In this document: piece after piece, positions 62,528 through 64,000 of the stretch
Layout of the letters: each line of letters begins with the position of its first letter
Position numbering within the stretch: the first letter of the stretch is position 1
Assembly: GCA_026119935.1 (NCBI GenBank)
Contig: JALRMH010000013.1
Location: 124,001-188,000 of the forward strand
DNA: 64,000 nt
From: Endothia cerciana
Lineage: Eukaryota; Ascomycota; Sordariomycetes; Diaporthales; Cryphonectriaceae
Direction of reading: 5' to 3'
Program-made: the position numbers and the translations under genes
Notes under the pieces: generated by a model
What the model saw: only the letters and a program-made list of their open reading frames with translations
What the model was told of the DNA's origin: nothing
Databases searched by the model: none

Positions 62528-64000
62528 CTATACGGCCCTCCTGCGCACCCGCACCGTCGCGGCCGATGGATAATTTAGCCAGAGCATCCTGACAGGCTGC
62601 GGTCTGACTGCAAGATGTTCGACTTCGTAATTCAGTAACAGGTAGGCAACGAACAGTTTCATCTCCACGAGGGCAAAAAAGCGACCCGGGCATGCGTGCT
62701 TGCCCACACCGAATCCCAGAAAAGCATCATCCAGCGTTACCGTAGATCTCTGCTGGCCTTGGCTGATACCACCGTCAAGCGGTTCTAAATCTCCCCTTCC
62801 CGCTTGCGAGAAGTTGGCATGGATCCGGCGCACCTCGTCAGGCTCTGCAAAACGGAAAGGGTTGTAGCGTTGGGCATCAGGGTATATATCATCGTCGAGA
62901 TGTATGGGCTGGATTGGGACCGAAATGTCGGTCCCCGGCGGGACATGTCTCGTACAATTGTCCAGCAAGACACCGTCAGGGTGGATGACCTTTAATTAAA
63001 AACAGCGTCAGCGGCGTTCAGGTAATCAGTTTGAGATACGCCTTCTAGACTTGATGACATATATCAAGTCGTCTGGAGGACTGGGGGTGAGACCCACCTT
63101 TCTGGGTAGCATGATAGTACCAACCGTAGAGATCCTCATTGACTCTCGGATTGCTGAGTCTACGAGTCGCAGCTTGCTTACAGCCTCCCAACCCCAGACC
63201 CCACCACTTGCGGCGAGCACCGCGGCACATTCCTCACGCAGCGTCTCAACGTAGCCGAGCGACGGGTCCGTACTGAACAAGTCAAGAATAAGGTTCTGCA
63301 CCGTGAAACTTGTCGTGTGCAGAGAGACGTCATTGATTATAATCATACGGTGGCAAACGCGTTCGGGTTGGAGCTGCGCCGAAGGGTCTCTGCTGCTATA
63401 ACAGGCGTCGATGACCCACTGGAGGCCGTCATTCTGAGTAGCAAAGGGGTTATTAGACCTCCAGCCATGCGGTACGTATGTAGTAGTATGTGAGTCTGAG
63501 AGGGCACTTACAGGCGGTGCCCAGACGTAGCTGGGGTCGGACCTCAGCCTTGCCGTGTTAGCAAGCCGTTCCCTCACGTGGACCAGGCATTGTCGCGTAG
63601 CTCTATATAGTTGATACCTGGTCATGATCGTGGCGAGCATCCCAGAGATGGGTTTCATGAACCAAGGCGACACACCAACGAGGAGTGCTCCGCCGAACAC
63701 ACTGACGGCGTGGTCCTTGAGCCGGTTGAGAAAGTCGGGATTGCGGCCTTTTGGTCATCAGTGCTTGCTATTTACAATCATAAGGATTGATGGAGCGGGG
63801 TCGCAGGTGCTGCAACCAAGCAATATGACAGACAGTGCCAGAGATCAGGCGAACGTAAAAGCTCGATGGGCGGGAGGCTGGGTTTTGTTGGGGGGGGGGG
63901 GGGTTTGGCGGACAGAACTTACAGAGCGGTCTGCCACAGAGAGCACCGTTCGCAGAACCCGCAACGATCATCATCGAGGAACCCCAGGCACTGACGCTTC
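62528..64000 (-). CDS. cytochrome P450 monooxygenase, 5' part outside window
   Basis: Four exons visible: beyond 64000-63923, 63747-63512, 63433-63098 and 62989-62528. Introns are 63922-63748 (175 bp, containing a 15-base C run in transcript sense), 63511-63434 and 63097-62990, with GTAAGT, GTAAGT and GTGGGT donors and AAG, CAG and AAG acceptors. All joins keep frame: GRPL-CRNPDFLNRL; WAPP-NDGLQWV; LPRK-VIHPDG. Features: GALCGRPLCRNPDF (B'-C region), the I-helix NDVSLHTTSFTVQNLILDL, the K-helix ExxR in AIRESMRIS, YNPFRFAEP, and the haem ligand Cys in FGFGVGKHACPGRFFALVEM. These are typical of fungal P450s of secondary metabolism. Substrate unknown. The N-terminal anchor lies beyond the edge. 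Confidence 0.96.

Overview
This looks like an accessory, repeat-rich region from a filamentous ascomycete, most likely an Aspergillus/Penicillium-type Eurotiomycete. The support is: short introns (about 45-175 bp) with GTAAGT/GTGAGT donors and CTAAC-like branch sites; fungal-only families (DUF3435, DUF3723, FunK1, DUF7924, NACHT-WD40 NLR); solo LTRs with 5-bp target duplications; two pogo-type transposase relics; and decayed genes whose stop codons mostly sit where Trp or Gln is expected, as repeat-induced point mutation (RIP, CpA to TpA) would produce. Species identity cannot be read from the sequence.

Layout. 0-5 kb: an LTR-like end, a broken MFS transporter tail, a dispersed repeat, then a decayed DUF3435 tyrosine recombinase (the Starship 'captain'/FluG-domain family) with C-terminal C2H2 fingers. 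5-20 kb: AT-rich, gene-poor DNA with lineage-specific hypothetical ORFs and fragments of a lipoxygenase and a dynamin-type GTPase. 18-25 kb: an intact DUF7924 protein with a PD-(D/E)XK-like motif pattern, an APH-like kinase pseudogene, a solo LTR, and an intact FunK1 kinase whose N-terminal module is tandemly duplicated upstream. 25-29 kb: relics of NOD-like receptors (ankyrin, NACHT, WD40) on the minus strand. 29-38 kb: small genes, including a three-exon gene broken by expansion of a 20-bp minisatellite, a two-exon gene, an in-frame 129-bp duplication and another solo LTR. 39-42 kb: a decayed DUF3723 gene. 43-50 kb: a three-exon orphan gene, a RING/coiled-coil-repeat protein ending in a SUMO-interaction-like motif, a pseudogene of an unrecognised family, and a SIR2 deacetylase with a similar C-terminal motif. 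51-59 kb: GC-rich repeat-derived DNA, an intron-containing tRNA-Arg(CCT)-like gene, a deletion derivative of a pogo transposase, a LAMMER-kinase pseudogene and a second pogo-type transposase relic. 59-64 kb: an intact 14-TM MFS exporter and a multi-exon cytochrome P450 running off the right edge, possibly the margin of a secondary-metabolite cluster.

Main interpretation. DUF3435, NLR and DUF3723 are signature genes of Starship giant transposons. Here they lie in one interval, with the recombinase at the left reading into the interval. I propose that at least 1.5-42 kb descends from a RIP-damaged Starship; no element boundaries were identified, so this remains an inference. The genes that still look functional are DUF7924, FunK1, the RING protein, SIR2, MFS, P450 and several orphan ORFs.
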